Shown in pieces: positions 46,845 to 59,869 of a stretch of 64,000 nt of DNA. Position 1 is the first letter of the stretch, and each line of letters starts with the position of its first letter. This stretch comes from Alectoria sarmentosa. Taxonomy: Eukaryota; Ascomycota; Lecanoromycetes; Lecanorales; Parmeliaceae. The position numbers were made by a program, and so were the translations under genes. Under the pieces are notes generated by a model, which saw nothing but the letters and a program-made list of their open reading frames with translations, had not been told where the DNA came from and did not search any database. Where the stretch lies: NCBI GenBank assembly GCA_009733775.1, contig WOGZ01000148.1, forward strand, positions 1 to 64,000, in the 5' to 3' direction.

Positions 46845-49800
46845 GATTCAATCAATTAACGAAATCTTTCGAATTTATTCTTGAAAAGAGTTTTGATAAA
46901 ATCATCAATTATTTATTAATCGATAAAAACATATTTTAAAACGACATTTTCGACGATGATTTATTTTCGTATATAATAATATTGAATGTTAATATGTTTG
47001 ATACGAATATGAAATTAAATTTTTTTAATCAACGTTATAACATTTTAATTATCGCAATAAATCATCATTGCTTAAAAGCATTTAACGTTTAAATTAAATT
47101 AATTAAAAAATCCGCGCAATTAAATCGTCTTTTTAATAATTTAAATTTGATTAATATATTCGATTTCATAAATTGAAAACGTTATTATAAATTATCGTTT
47201 AAAAAATCAATTAATTATCGCATTATTTATATCAAAGACGTATTTAAAAATAAAACGTCGAATATTTTAATCGTTTATTTAATCAATATCGATATAATTT
47301 GCGAAAAATTTAAGATTTTTTCAAAATATAAATTATCAATTCTTCGTGTAATTGAGATATCGAAAAATGCGTTTAATTGCGCTTCAATAAGAAATATCAG
47401 AATTCGAATCATATCGAAAAATTATTAAAATTATAAAGACGATATTCGAGCGCGTGTTCAACATCGCATATATAAAAAAATCAATAACAAATTAATAAAC
47501 GTGACGAGATTCTTCAATAATCATAAAATTATTTTCGACGATATAAAACTTATTATCAATGATGAAAATTAAAATAGCGATTGATTTAATTATATTATAA
47601 TCGATAAAAAACTTTTCGATATAAATTGTTTATTTAAGACGTAAAATATGATTAACACAATTTTTTGCGATCGTTATATCGAGATAATAAATATATAAAT
47701 TCAAATCGATTATTTCAAATTTTTTATGAAATTTATTTTTGATCATTTGAATATCGACTTTATCGAAATTTATAAATAAAATGTTATTTATATAAATAAT
47801 AACGATAATAATGTCATTAATGAATATCGAAAAATTAATAATAATAAATTTAAAGTTTAATTTCTTGAAATACGTTATGAAAATATTAGATTAGATTTTT
47901 AAAGATTATTTTAAATTATATAACGTTTTTATAAGTTTATAAATCTTACTTTTTTTATTTTTAATTTCAAATCTTATAAATTGCATTATATAAATTGTCT
48001 TTTCGACATCGTTATATAAAAAAACGATTTTGATATTTATTTATTTAAGTTTTTAATTCAAAATTATTATAAAAGCGAAAATGATTTTATAATTTATAAA
48101 TTTAATTATCAAAGCGAAAATTTCGTTAAAATCGATTTTTTTTTATTATTCGAAATCATAAATCATTTAACGAGTTTTATATTATACGATTTCGTCGACA
48201 AAATCTTTTTTGATTTTATAAATTCATTTATTTTTTAAAACACGCGCATTTGAAAATAAATTTATTAAAATTCAAATATCATTGATGATGAGAGAATCGA
48301 TTTCATTTTACATAATCATTTATCAATGCATTTTACGATAAAAATTCGTTATAATTTTTTAAAGTTTCGAAACTCATAAAACTTAATGAGAGCGACTTTT
48401 ATCAATAAAATGAAAAAATTCGAAATGAAATTTCGATACAATTTCGTGATTTCGAATGATTTCATAATGAAAATAAGTTTAAAAGCTTTATTGATTATGA
48501 AACGAATAATAAATTTGATTATCGATGTGAATAAAAAAGTTGCAATATTGTCGCTGAGCGTATCAAATAATTATTTAATTATAAATTTCAAATCAAATAC
48601 GTTTGAGGCGGCTTTTAATGAAATTCTTTTTAAAATTGAAATGAAATTCAATAAATCATTAACCTTTTTTTTGATAATTGCATATTTCTTTTAACCGTTT
48701 TTTTTGGAAATTATAAGTGAAAAAAAAGATAAATGATTTTGATGCTCGATATCTTTAACGAGTTTACATTTATTATGATAAATGTTAATTTATTTCTCGA
48801 CGATAATGATGTTTAATTCGAAAGAAATGAGTTTAAAAAAAACGTTATTAATTTAATTAATATTAAAAACAACAATTATCTCATCGTTATTTAAAAACAT
48901 ACGATAATTTTTATTTTGATATTTTAAAAGACGTTTTTTAACGACGCGATCTTAATATTTTTTTCAATCAATATTACGAAACACAATTTGATAATAATCG
49001 ATTTGATCGATGATACATAAATGAGATACATCAAAGAAAAACCCGATATTAATTTCGAATGAAACAATTTCATAATTGATAATAGATTAAATATTGCGAA
49101 GAGTATTGATTATTTAAACGAGTTTTGTTTAATATTTTTAAGATAATTTGTTTTTTTTAAATATAACGTTTGCTTTATGTTAAATAATAACATTTAAACG
49201 CTCGAATTTATTATTTATTTCAAAATTATCAAATATAATATCTTTTTTTAAATGATATTTTTGAATAATCGAAACATTTTCATTTTATAATTATCGAATT
49301 CAATATCGCAATTAATGCGAAAATGAATACATTTATTATTATTATATTTTGAATCATTAAAAAACATTTTGAATATAACAAAAATTGTTGAATTAAATTT
49401 ATCGAATAACAAATAAACGTTAAATCGAAAAGTTTTATCGTCGAGAAAATTGATTATTCATTTAAAATCGTTTTAAAAAATATCGAATAAATCTTAAAAA
49501 TCGTTATAACTTAAATTATTTTGTTATTTTTCAAAAATAATATATCATTTATATAATTTAATTTTTATATTAATCATAAAGCATAATTCGCAAACATCGT
49601 CGAAAAATGAAATGAAAAAATTCATTTCAACGCACATTTTGATCAATTTTTTGAAATTTTAAACGTTTAAATGATTATAATATATGTATCATATGCGAAA
49701 AATTACTTTATCAATTTGAGATTTCGATAAAAATTAAGATTTTTAATTATTAAAAATAAACTTAATTAAGGATTTATTATAAATGAAGATTTTTTCATTA

Positions 49801-51900
49801 ACGATTATTAAGATTAAAAGGGGTTTTTTTTTAAATATCGAGCGTATATAAACGATTTTGAATACGTTTGAAAAAAAAAACGTTATTTTTCGACGATAAT
49901 ATCGTCGAAAATAAAAATCAAAAAACACTTATTTTTTGAATTATTTTTCAAAAATGAAATTAAAATCGCAATTAAACATAAATCAAACGTCTCGAAAAGT
50001 TAAAATGCGTTTAACATTATTCATTTTATATTTAAATTCGATGTTTTCGAAATCGATAATTATATGATTATTAATAAAATTATTCATAAAACGTGAAAAT
50101 TGAAAAGATTTAAAGATTTTGAAAATCGAAAAGATATGAATTATGTGTTAAATATAAATATAATCGCGAAGTCAAAGAAAAGACATTGCTGTTATAATGA
50201 ATAAAACAATAATTTACGTTTTATCGATAACTTTAAACTTAATATTTTCATAAATCTTTTTCTTTAAATCGTTAAAACTTATAATGAATTTAAAAATCGA
50301 TTTAAGAGTGATAAAAGCGATAAAAATAATAAAAACGATAAAATCAATATAAGCGATAAAACAATAAACGATTTTTAATTGAATAATCGTTATAATTGCG
50401 TCAACATTATCAAATTGCTTTTTTGATTTTTCAATTAATTTAAATTCAAAATTTTCTTTTTTTTGATTACGTTTTTCACGATCTTTATAATTATGATTAT
50501 CACGATTATTATGATTATCGCGATTTTCGCGATCTCTTTTGTTTGTATTATTCTCATTTGAATATTTATTGCGTACATTATATTCGTTAATATCGTGTTA
50601 ATTTTTTTTATAATGAATACTTTATAATATCTGCAAATTTAAATATAAATGCGAAAATCGTTGAAATTTACGTTCGTTTAAATGTGATATTCAATAATAT
50701 CTTTAATGATAATAAAAATAAATACGAATTATTGAATATGTTTAAAAGAATCATTAATAATAACGACGAGCGTATACGTTTTCGAATGTGTGAAATTGAA
50801 TAAATTAATAATGATATTGAGAAATCGAATTATCGCATAATTCAACGTTTATTTGATTTTATAATCTTCATTATAAACGTTATAAATTTGATTATAATTC
50901 TCGCGATATGTATTATATTGAAAATTCAAATTTTTATAAAAATAATAGATTTTTCAATTTTCATCGAAAAGAAAAATCGTTCGATCGAATTAATTCTTAA
51001 ATTTTCGAATAACGTTTATAAAAATATTAACATATTTTTACGATTTATTTTCGCAAATGATTAAAATGAAAAATTTCAATTTAAAAATCATAAAATTAAA
51101 AATATCAAAATCTCGAAATTTATATTTTTCGAGCTTTTTTCAAGCATCAAAAACATTAATATAATATTCAATTTTATTTTGAAAATTGTTTTCATAACGA
51201 ATTTTCATTATTATATAAATTTTATTATGCGTTTTAATTCAAATTAAAACGTTTATTTTAATAATAACAAATTTTGTTTTGACGATTAAACGATTATTTG
51301 AAACGTTTTTTATTTTAATAATAAAAATTTCGATGAATTTAATCGTATCGATTTCGATTTAATGTTATAATTTAATCAAATTTAAAAAATCTTACATTTG
51401 ACGTTTTCATTTAATGTGATTAATAATTTTTATAAACATTTTAATCTTTTCAAATTAATTCAAAAAGATCGAAAACTTGATTTTGAGATATTTAAATATG
51501 ATATCAAAAAAAATTAATTTAAGTTTTAAAATTTAAAAGCTCTTGAAATTTGAATTTAAATTTGAATTTGAATTTACGTTTATGTTTATGCTCGAAAAAA
51601 TGATTTATAATAAAATAAAATTTAAAAATGATGAGATTTGCGTAATAAGGTTTTTAAAAATAATTGAAATAAACGACGTCGAAGAAATAAAGCGCGCTTT
51701 AAACCCAAAGAATTCTTTATTAATAATAAATTTTGATAATAATTCGAAAATTAAATATTTCGAAATAAAAATGAAATTAATATAAGAGTTTAAAACAAAA
51801 TCGTTATAGTTATCGTTATCGTTATTTAAAAAATGTTTAAAAGTTTATAAAATCTCGAGAGTATAAAAGAAGTAACTTTAAATTTTGAAATTAATTTGAT
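46845..51900 (-). pseudogene. B2 gag-pol remnant
   Basis: Traced by inverse alignment with B1. The gag zinc knuckle region lies at about 50575-50625 and keeps the His codon lost in B0 and B1. Integrase is at about 48880-49650. Reverse transcriptase is at about 47640-48280, with the catalytic box as Y-I-N-N at 47781-47792. The RNase H tail near 46850-46920 reads DDFIKTLFKNKFERFRQL in altered form. Plus-strand open stretches at 48386-48694 and 51543-51785 are antisense to this unit. Confidence 0.8.
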
Positions 51901-52993
51901 ATAATTTAAATTTTCGTTTTCGAAAAATCTTAACGTCGTAATCGAAAAAATATTTGATAATATTTAAAAAAATGATAAATTTAATAAATTTTATAAAAAG
52001 TATAAAGATATAAAAATATTGATTTAAAAAAATATCGTTTAATTTTATAAATTATAACGAATTCGTAAAAAATTCGTTATTCGAATTATATTAATCGTTT
52101 TAATAATTAAAAGATCTTTTCGAAAAGAAAATAATAGGGTTTCGAAATCGAAAGCGAAATTAATAATCTCGTTTCGCTCATTTAAAGCGCTCGAATATAA
52201 TATCGTTATTATTAAATTATTTTATAATAAAGATTTCTTTTTTTTTTGATTCTCGAAACAAAGAATTTTTTTTTTACGCTTTAATATATTAAATACGCGA
52301 AATAAAAAATGATTTTTTTTAATTAATTGTTAATCTTTGTCTTTATTTTTGGCTCTTTAATTTTCAATGCGAATATTTCATAATTGAATTATCAAATATG
52401 ATTATCATTATCGAGTTTTAAATGAAATGATTTGCAAAATGAAAATATGTCGTTTATCATTTTAACGTGTTTCACGTAAAAAAGCTGATAATGTTTTAAA
52501 AATTTAATAATCACGTAATCACGATCGCAAAACAATATCGACATATTATGATTAATTACGATATGTCTCGAATCGCTTTAATCGTTTTATTTTGTTTCGA
52601 ATGAAAATAAAAGCGATGTGAATTAATAACGAAAACGATGCGAATATTAATAACGTTTCAACGTTTTAAAAAAATGACGTTGATTTTCAAAAGCGTTCAT
52701 AATTTTTAAAAAGACGTTATTGATTATTAAAAGAAACGCTTTAAATATCGTCAATTTTTAACATTATTTTTTTCGTTTTATTCTTTGCGCTCTCATTGCG
52801 AGCGAATCGTAATCGTTTTAATTTAATAATTATTTTATTTGCAACGAATATTGTTTATATCAAAAAGGTTATAATGCATAAATATAACGATTTTTATAAT
52901 TGATATTTTCATTGCGATGAATATAGAAATGTTTAAAAATAATTTCAATCATAATAAATAATAAATAGGTTATATTATAACAATGTCGATATA

Positions 52994-53011
52994 AAGTTCG
53001 AGTTTATAATC
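52994..53011 (-). other. B2 primer binding site, initiator tRNA-Met-like
   Basis: On the minus strand this reads GATTATAAACTCGAACTT, directly inside the 5' LTR, matching the sites of the other copies. Confidence 0.75.
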
Positions 53012-53145
53012 TGTTAAAATATGAAATAAAACACTTAATTGTATTGCTTTAAGAGTATTACGAAAGAAAGAGCGATTTATGTATAAGCGCATTAATAGCG
53101 CATATGACGTCAAGCCTTGACGTCATGTGACCCGAAATTTCAACA
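53012..53145 (-). repeat. B2 5' LTR
   Basis: 134 bp, TGTTAAAATATG to AAATTTCAACA on the plus strand. It keeps TGACGTCAAGCCTTGACGTCA, the core of the family B palindrome. Confidence 0.94.
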
Positions 53146-53150
53146 AAATA
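53146..53150. other. Right target-site duplication of B2 (AAATA)
   Basis: Exact match to 45664-45668. Confidence 0.92.
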
Positions 53151-54188
53151 ATCGATCGAAATCGAAATTATTCGCAAAACCTTAATATCAATTTTAACGT
53201 ATCAAAATTTCGTTATGTTATCATTATATCAAGAATTAATTTATCGTTATTATAATTATAATTATAAACTTTGCGAACTTCTTTTCGAAAGATTTATATT
53301 TATGTACGATTTAAATTTAAGATTTGCGCCGTCATTTAAAAGATCGTTATCGTCGACTTTTCGTTAATTATTTTGAATATTCTCATAAGATTATTATATT
53401 TATGTCTTTTGAGATTATTATATTTATGTTTTTAAGATCATTTAAGGTTATCGTATTTATGTTCTTAGGCGTTATTGGCGTTATCATTATCATGAATATC
53501 GTCGTTATATATCGTTCGCATGTACGTTATCAACCATTATTGTCAAGCATCAATATTTTAAAACGACTCTTACGAGTCTTATAATCGATCGTATACATAT
53601 ATGCATATACATATGCAATTCGAAATATTTCGTTCAATCAAAAAATAAACCTTCACATATATTTATTAATCATGTGTCGATCGATTTTTGATATACATTA
53701 AGTGAATTAAAAATAAATTTGTTAAAAAACGGTTTTTCGTCAAAAAGTGGAATTTTTTCTATGTGACATCATGACGAATATATTCAAAAGAACATAATCG
53801 TTTCAGATTTTCGATTTTCACTTTTTTTATTCGACTTTGAACATCGCGAATTTCGAATTTCGTTTTTTGAAATTCGAATGTTTATAAAAAATAAAGATGA
53901 TGCATGAGAGATAAGAGATGATTTATAAAATAAAAATGATTTATGAAAAGAAAAATGATCACATTCTTTTTCGAATTTTCATTGTTTTTATTCGATTTTG
54001 AATATCGCGAATTTCGAATCTCATGTTTAAAATTCGGATTTTTATCGAGCGCATAAAGGATAAAAGAGGTGTATAAAAATGATTTTACATTAATTATTCG
54101 ACGCTAGGCTCATTGTAGTTATTTGACACTCGATTCATTTTATTTATTCGACATTCGATTTTTTTAAAAATATACGTGCGAAAAAGAA
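53151..54188 (+). other. C 3' untranslated region, part after B2
   Basis: Continues directly from 45668. It contains short TTTATGT(T/C)TTT repeats (about 53380-53470), the shared block at 53731-53750, and GACGCTAGGC/GACACTCGATTC repeats (about 54090-54160). The frame at 53324-53584 is open but falls inside this untranslated region. Confidence 0.75.
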
Positions 54189-54310
54189 TGTCGAAATTCA
54201 GATCACGTGATAGATCACGTGTCGGGCGCATGCGCTTATAATTTAATCGCACTTTCCTTTGTAGCACTTTCAAAATAATACAATTAAGTGTCCTATATCA
54301 TATTTTCACA
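54189..54310 (+). repeat. C 3' LTR
   Basis: 122 bp, TGTCGAAATTCAGATCACGTG to ATATTTTCACA. It keeps two CACGTG boxes and GGGCGCATGCGC. It is directly followed by CAAAA. Confidence 0.95.
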
Positions 54311-54315
54311 CAAAA
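54311..54315. other. Right target-site duplication of C (CAAAA)
   Basis: CAAAA directly after the 3' LTR; matches 38449-38453. Confidence 0.93.
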
Positions 54316-54489
54316 CAAAAAAAAGAAAATGAGTTAAATAAGAGATTTATAAAAAGAGTGAAAATTTCTCATAATCTTATTTTAAATGTCGAAAAAAGAG
54401 AAAAACGAACGATTATTATTGAATTCAGAATTGTTCGTTTTCGATATTCGAGATTTCATTTAATATTATAAAAATCAATATTTCGAACG

Positions 54490-56300
54490 AGCAAATTACT
54501 TATTCGCGTGTTTCGAATATTTTAAACATTTTGTCTTTATTATTCGTCGATTTAATCAAAAAAATGCGTGTCATCACGTTCATATTTTCGAAAAAAATGA
54601 CGAAAAAAAAAAGATAATAAGTTAAAAAAACGAGTTTTATTCGAGACTCGTCGTTAATAAAGAATAATTTTGAAAAAATACGAATCTTTAATCGCTTTAA
54701 AAATCAAAATCGAAATTGAATAATAACTTGATTATCTTTTTTCTCTTTATCGAGAAGATGATTTTTATAAAAAAAAATGAAAAAAAAAAAAAAAGTCAAA
54801 AAGAAGATGATAATTTTTTTAATGATATCGAAATTTGTCGATAATAAATGATTTTATTTAAAAATGTTAATCGCGTTATGAGAGAAGGGTAAAAAGTTTA
54901 TATTAAAATAAATTTTGAAAACATTTGAAAATATTATAAATTTTAAGAACGTTGAATTCGCAGAAAAATATAACAATAAAGATTAAATAATATATTATCG
55001 TTTTAAAAAAGTTAAAAATGTAATAAAAAATATATCGATCTTCATTAAAAAGGGTGAGAAACGATATAAAATTAAAATTATAATATATTATATCAATAAT
55101 TCGTAGATTTTCATCACCTTAAAAAACTTTTTCGAGATTATAAATTATTATGTCTTGATGATATAAATTAAGGATCTGAAGAAGTTTAAAGAAAAATTTA
55201 ATTAAAATATAAAGAGAAATTTTATATAATTAAAATAAAGACCGTTATAATCTTTAAAATAAATCTCGATTTAAAAAAATTTTGAATTTGAAATCGAAAA
55301 GTCGAGATCAAATTTTGATATATTATTTATAATGAAATTTAAATTAATAAGTGTTAATGAGATTTGCGAGATCTATCGCAAAATAAATCACATTATTGAC
55401 GATTATGAGATAACGAATTTTAAATTCTTTAAAAAATTAAATTCTTTTTATTAAAAGATAAATTCTTTATATCGTAATCATTATAACGATATATAAAATA
55501 AAAATCGTTTCATTAAATGTTCATTTTGTTTTAAATTTAACACGATTAAAAAACATATATAATATGATGTAAAGTTATAACGTGAACGTTTAATTTTTAT
55601 AAAAAGTTAATCTGTTTATCGAATTCGCGAAATATTATGAGAATTTGTTTTCGCAAATATACATTATTATTCATATTACGAATTATAATGAAATTGTTAT
55701 TATAATTAATATTAAAATTATAATATAAATGTTTAATGATAATTTGAATCATATTCTTTACATCAACGATGACGATCGCATTTTAATATATAAAGTTTTG
55801 TGTCGAAGTTATTCGCTTAATATAACATTTATTTACGATTCGATTTAAAATATCAAACGCCTGATTTGATTTTAAGAGAAAAATGAAATATTTTGACACA
55901 ATTCGATCTTTTCGTTTTACGACGTAATGAAAAAGAATTAAAATTTAATATTATTAATAATAAATAAAGTTTTAAAAATATTTTCGCGAGTTTTTTAATT
56001 ATAAAAAATTTCGGAATTATTAACATAATTTAAAGGAAATAATATATATAAATTAATAAATAATTGAAAAATTAAATTTTTTGATTTGATAATTTTTATA
56101 TATTACGTTAACGATATTTCATATTTAAAGATTAATAAAATATATATTAAAAAAAATTAATTGAATGAATTTAAAGAATGAGACATTATATCGAGCGAAC
56201 TTTTCATTAATTATAAAACGATCACGATTACAATCAAATCAATTTTTACGATTATTAATTCGAAAAAATAACGATTATTTTTTATAATTTTATAAAGAAA
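54490..56300 (+). pseudogene. LINE ORF1 end and ORF2 endonuclease region
   Basis: At about 54505-54590 one frame reads CFEYFKHFVFIIRRFNQKN then ACHH, resembling a decayed gag-type knuckle (C..C....H....C followed by C/H). About 55740-56280 has scattered coding signal with INDDDRILIYK and LNEFKE.DIISSELF, the position of the APE-type endonuclease. Stops are frequent, and catalytic residues of the nuclease cannot be assigned safely. Confidence 0.5.
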
Positions 56301-56479
56301 ATAAATGCGAGAATCTTATTTATAAACTTTAAAAACGTTTTTAAAATTAATCTTTTTGAAAAAATAAAACATATATAAGACATTAATAATTTAATTTTTG
56401 AAAAACATCGATAAAAGCGATAAGCATGTTAATAATAAATTGAAATTTAATTTATGACGTAAAAGATTGATATATCAAA

Positions 56480-57760
56480 AGAAAAAGAATTTATATAAAG
56501 TGAATCTCGAATTGAAAACAAAATTATTAATTATTAAAACGCGGAAGAAACATCTCACGAACGTTTTTAATAAAAATTACGCATATAATATAATAACGAA
56601 ACATTTAATGTTCAATGAAAAATTAATAAAATAATTCTTTTTTAAAACACGAAAAATGAATTATAATTTCATTAAAACATTAAAAGATGATAACGATATA
56701 ACATATTCGAATTCAAAAAGTATTTTCAAAATAATAACGAATTATTATTGAGGTCTTTACGATATTAAAATCTTCGATAAAAAAATTAAAAAACAGATAT
56801 TAAATTATATTATAAAAAGGATATCGTCGAAAACGATGTCAAGATTGAAAAAATTGATATCGTTATGAAAAATTAAAATCGTTATTCATCGAGCGACGTT
56901 GAAATCGTTATTTGAAAAAAACGATTTATTTAACGAATATTATAAGATACTCATATGACATAAAAATCAAAAAAACGATTTTTCAACAATTATGCAAACG
57001 TTGACGAGATTCTTTAATGAAATTTAAAATAAAAAAACGTTATTAAAACGTTAAACGAATGATATTTTTATTCTTTTATTTAAAAATAAAAATATATAAA
57101 TGAATATTCGAAATTATCGCTCTTTATTTATAATGAACGTGAATTATAAATTATTTACGAATATATTGATATAAAGATTGATCGCGACTTTAAAAAAGAT
57201 TATTAATTTATAATAATCAATCTTTTTATTTAAAAGATTTATCGATAACAATATTAAAATTGTTTAAAATTTGATAATTAAATATGAAATCATCGTAAAG
57301 CTCGCGAGATAAAGATCGAGATTAATAATCATTTTTTTAAATCAAAAAAAGACATATGATAAAGTTAATCATAAATTTCTTTTTACGATATTAATTAAAT
57401 TTGAGATATTAAAAGAATACATTTTTTGAATTTATTCTCTTTATCGAAACGTAAAAATTAAAATGTTTATTAATAATTATCTTGAAAAAATTTTATAAGT
57501 TCGATATGATATACGTCAAAAAGATTTATTAAATTATATTTTTTTTATAATCGTTATCGAAGATCTTACGCATTATATAATTTTAAATTTAATTATATTA
57601 AAAATCAAAATAAAAAACGTGTAATTGAAAATAATTATGTATGCGAATGATATAATAATTATTATTTAAACGCAAATCGAAATCGACGCGTTAATAACGA
57701 TTTTCGAGATTTATTGTAAAATCATAAACGTTAAGATTAATTAAATAAAATTATATATTT
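56480..57760 (+). pseudogene. LINE reverse transcriptase remnant (RVT_1)
   Basis: Upstream motif 0/1 region: MNYNFIKTLKDDNDITYSNS, KSIFKIITNYY and GLYDIKIFD (about 56655-56780). The core begins DKVNHKFLFTILIKFEILKE (about 57358-57417), then IYSLYRNVKIKMFINNYLEK, RYDIRQKDLLNYIFFIIVIE (about 57508-57568), matching RGVRQGDPLSPxLFxIxIE, and the catalytic box as Y-A-N-D-I-I-I-I at 57640 onward (YADD with D to N). This is a confident LINE signature. Confidence 0.88.
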
Positions 57761-58239
57761 TGCATATTAAAAAGATAATTCGAATTCGATTTAAAAACGT
57801 TAAAAAAGTCTTTTCGAATAACTTTTATAAACATTTGAATATTCTTATAAACATCATAATAAAATATTAATTTGATATATTTTAAGCGGGAATATTAATA
57901 AAAATTAAGATATCGATAAAAACATAAACGCGATATTATTTATCGATAAAAAATAAAATTATGATTATTAACATTTTTATGATGTCTTTATTTAAATACG
58001 CTTTTTGTTTTTTAAAAATATCGATTAAAATTAAAAATGAATTAAATAAAAAATATTATAAATTGATATAAAATAATAAAATTCGAGATATAATTCGAAA
58101 TTTACATTTTTGTTATTTTGTAAATAAAAGTGAAATTGAAAACATTAATTTATATTTTATTATGAACGTCAACATAATGATCACGATCAATAAAATTATT
58201 AATAATTTTAATATTATATAAATTCAATTCGTCAAAAAT

Positions 58240-58335
58240 GTTTTCATAATATGCGTCAAATTTGAAAATGCAAATTCGATACATGTTATAATAATAATTA
58301 ATTTATGATTATTGCACTTTGCACGTCAAATTAAT
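58240..58335 (+). pseudogene. LINE C-terminal zinc-finger-like motif
   Basis: Reads CVKFENANSIHVIIIIN with LLHFARQINYI after it. Undoing RIP changes gives C-x2-C...H....C...R, the zinc motif that follows the reverse transcriptase in I/Tad-type LINEs. The second and last Cys are lost. Confidence 0.6.
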
Positions 58336-58499
58336 TATATTTTAAAACCTTTATAATTATTATGATAAAATTGAAAAAAAAAATAAAATAAAATGAAAAT
58401 GATATATTTTCGTTTCTCGTCAACAATAATGAAATTATTAATTATTTTCGTATAATATTATATGTGTTTAAAAAAGAATTTAAATTTCGATAATGTTAA

Positions 58500-59869
58500 A
58501 AAGTTTAATTTAATAATGTAAATGAATTTATGAAAACGCGACGTTCTGATATTTAATAATATTTAAGATTTAATACGTTAATAATCTATAATTCTCTTTA
58601 ATTTTATCGATTTTTTTTCAATATTTATAATATTAAATGCGATACGACGATTAATCTCAAATTCTGTTTTTAAAATATAACATTTCATATTTTCAAAATA
58701 AACGCATTTTTAACATCTCGATCAAAATCAAAAAAAAAAATTTTTATGAAAAATGCAAATCGATCGATCTTTTTTGAAAACATTAATTTTCGTCAAATTT
58801 ATCGTTATTTATTTGATAATAAATTTCGAAATATTAATTTTAATAAAAAAGTTCAAAGATTAATATTCGCATTTCGAAATAAATTCGATAAATTATTTAT
58901 CGAAAAAGAAAAGATGTGAGCGGCGACTCGAAACAAATTTAAAATTTCAAAAATTAAAAATTTGTTATGAAGATTCTTATATAAAAAAAAATATGTAAAA
59001 TCGAATTTAATTTGAATTTCGTATCTATAATAACGATGCTTTATATATAACGTGAATTAATTTTTTTCGCATATTTAAATAAAATGCATTATTTTAAAAA
59101 TTGTTTAAAAAAAAGTTAAATCGATTTGATTTTTTCTCTTTAAATTATTTATATTCGAAATTCGAATAATTAATGAAATGATTATCTTTATAATTCTTAA
59201 TTCGAATTTAAAAAATATTTTCAAATAACGATGAGATATTTTTTATCAAGCGGTTATATAAACTTTATAAAAATGTTATCTTTTTTATAATTTCGAAGAG
59301 TCGATCAAATATTGAAATTCAATAACTGCTCGAAATTATTATAAAATATTAATTCGAAAATATATTTTTACGAATCGTATCTATTTTTTACAATTACGAA
59401 AAATATCGAAACAAAAATTACAACTTCGAGATCTTTAAGAAATTATGAATTTTTTTTTCTCAATTATTGAAAATTCGAAAGGATTTTATATATTTTATCG
59501 ATTATAAAGATAGTATTTATAATAACGATGTGAAATACGTTATAAAATTCGACGACGTGAAAGATTTCAACGAAATGATTTAAGGCGATTTAAACGAAAT
59601 TAATAATATAAATAAAATGATTAAGCGTGCTCTAACATTTAAATAAATTTAATAATTTAAGATTTTTTTAAATAAATGAGACGATTTTTATTATCTGATA
59701 AATCGATTAAATTTTATTTTTTTAAAAATAGAATTTAATGTATAATTATTTCGAAAAATAACAGAGCGAAGCGACTTATAAGTTCGATTTTTTATAAATT
59801 TCGCTAAAGAAATACCTTCGTTTTAAAGAACTTACATAGTTTCAATAAAATAAACAACTTATAAATTAA
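58500..59869 (+). other. LINE 3' region, no gene seen
   Basis: 1.4 kb of AT-rich sequence after ORF2, with no domain or repeat structure that I can identify. Whether all of it belongs to the LINE is unclear. Confidence 0.4.

Larger units (their letters stand above)
45669..53145 (-). mobile_element. Full-length Ty1/copia element B2, family B, inside C
   Basis: 7,477 bp on the minus strand. LTRs of 134 bp at 45669-45802 and 53012-53145, with AAATA at 45664-45668 and 53146-53150. The primer site lies at the right LTR, so transcription runs leftward. Gag, integrase, reverse transcriptase and RNase H can be traced by alignment with B1. It is about 170 bp shorter than B1, partly because it has fewer 53 bp repeats in the 3' untranslated region. 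All frames are broken. Confidence 0.95.
38454..54310 (+). mobile_element. Ty1/copia element C, family A, with duplicated 5' end, split by B2
   Basis: The outer LTRs are 38454-38575 and 54189-54310 (122 bp each), flanked by CAAAA (38449-38453 and 54311-54315). A third, forward LTR lies inside at 39638-39762. Each of the two left LTRs is followed by the same primer site and leader. Subtracting B2 and the extra 1,184 bp gives about 7.19 kb, matching A1 (7,153 bp). Plus sense: gag from about 40731, integrase, reverse transcriptase, RNase H ending about 45545; the 3' untranslated region continues after B2 at 53151. Confidence 0.93.
54316..59869 (+). mobile_element. Tad-like LINE (non-LTR retrotransposon), main part
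   Basis: Contains, in order on the plus strand, a zinc-knuckle-like segment (about 54505-54590), an endonuclease-position region, a reverse transcriptase (about 56500-57750) and a C-terminal zinc-finger-like motif (about 58245-58330). This is the layout of Tad1/I-type LINEs of filamentous fungi. No LTRs. With 37681-38453 the unit is about 6.3 kb. The 3' end is uncertain. TAACGT at 37620-37625 and 59870-59875 could be its target duplication, but I read that only after assuming the ends. Confidence 0.75.
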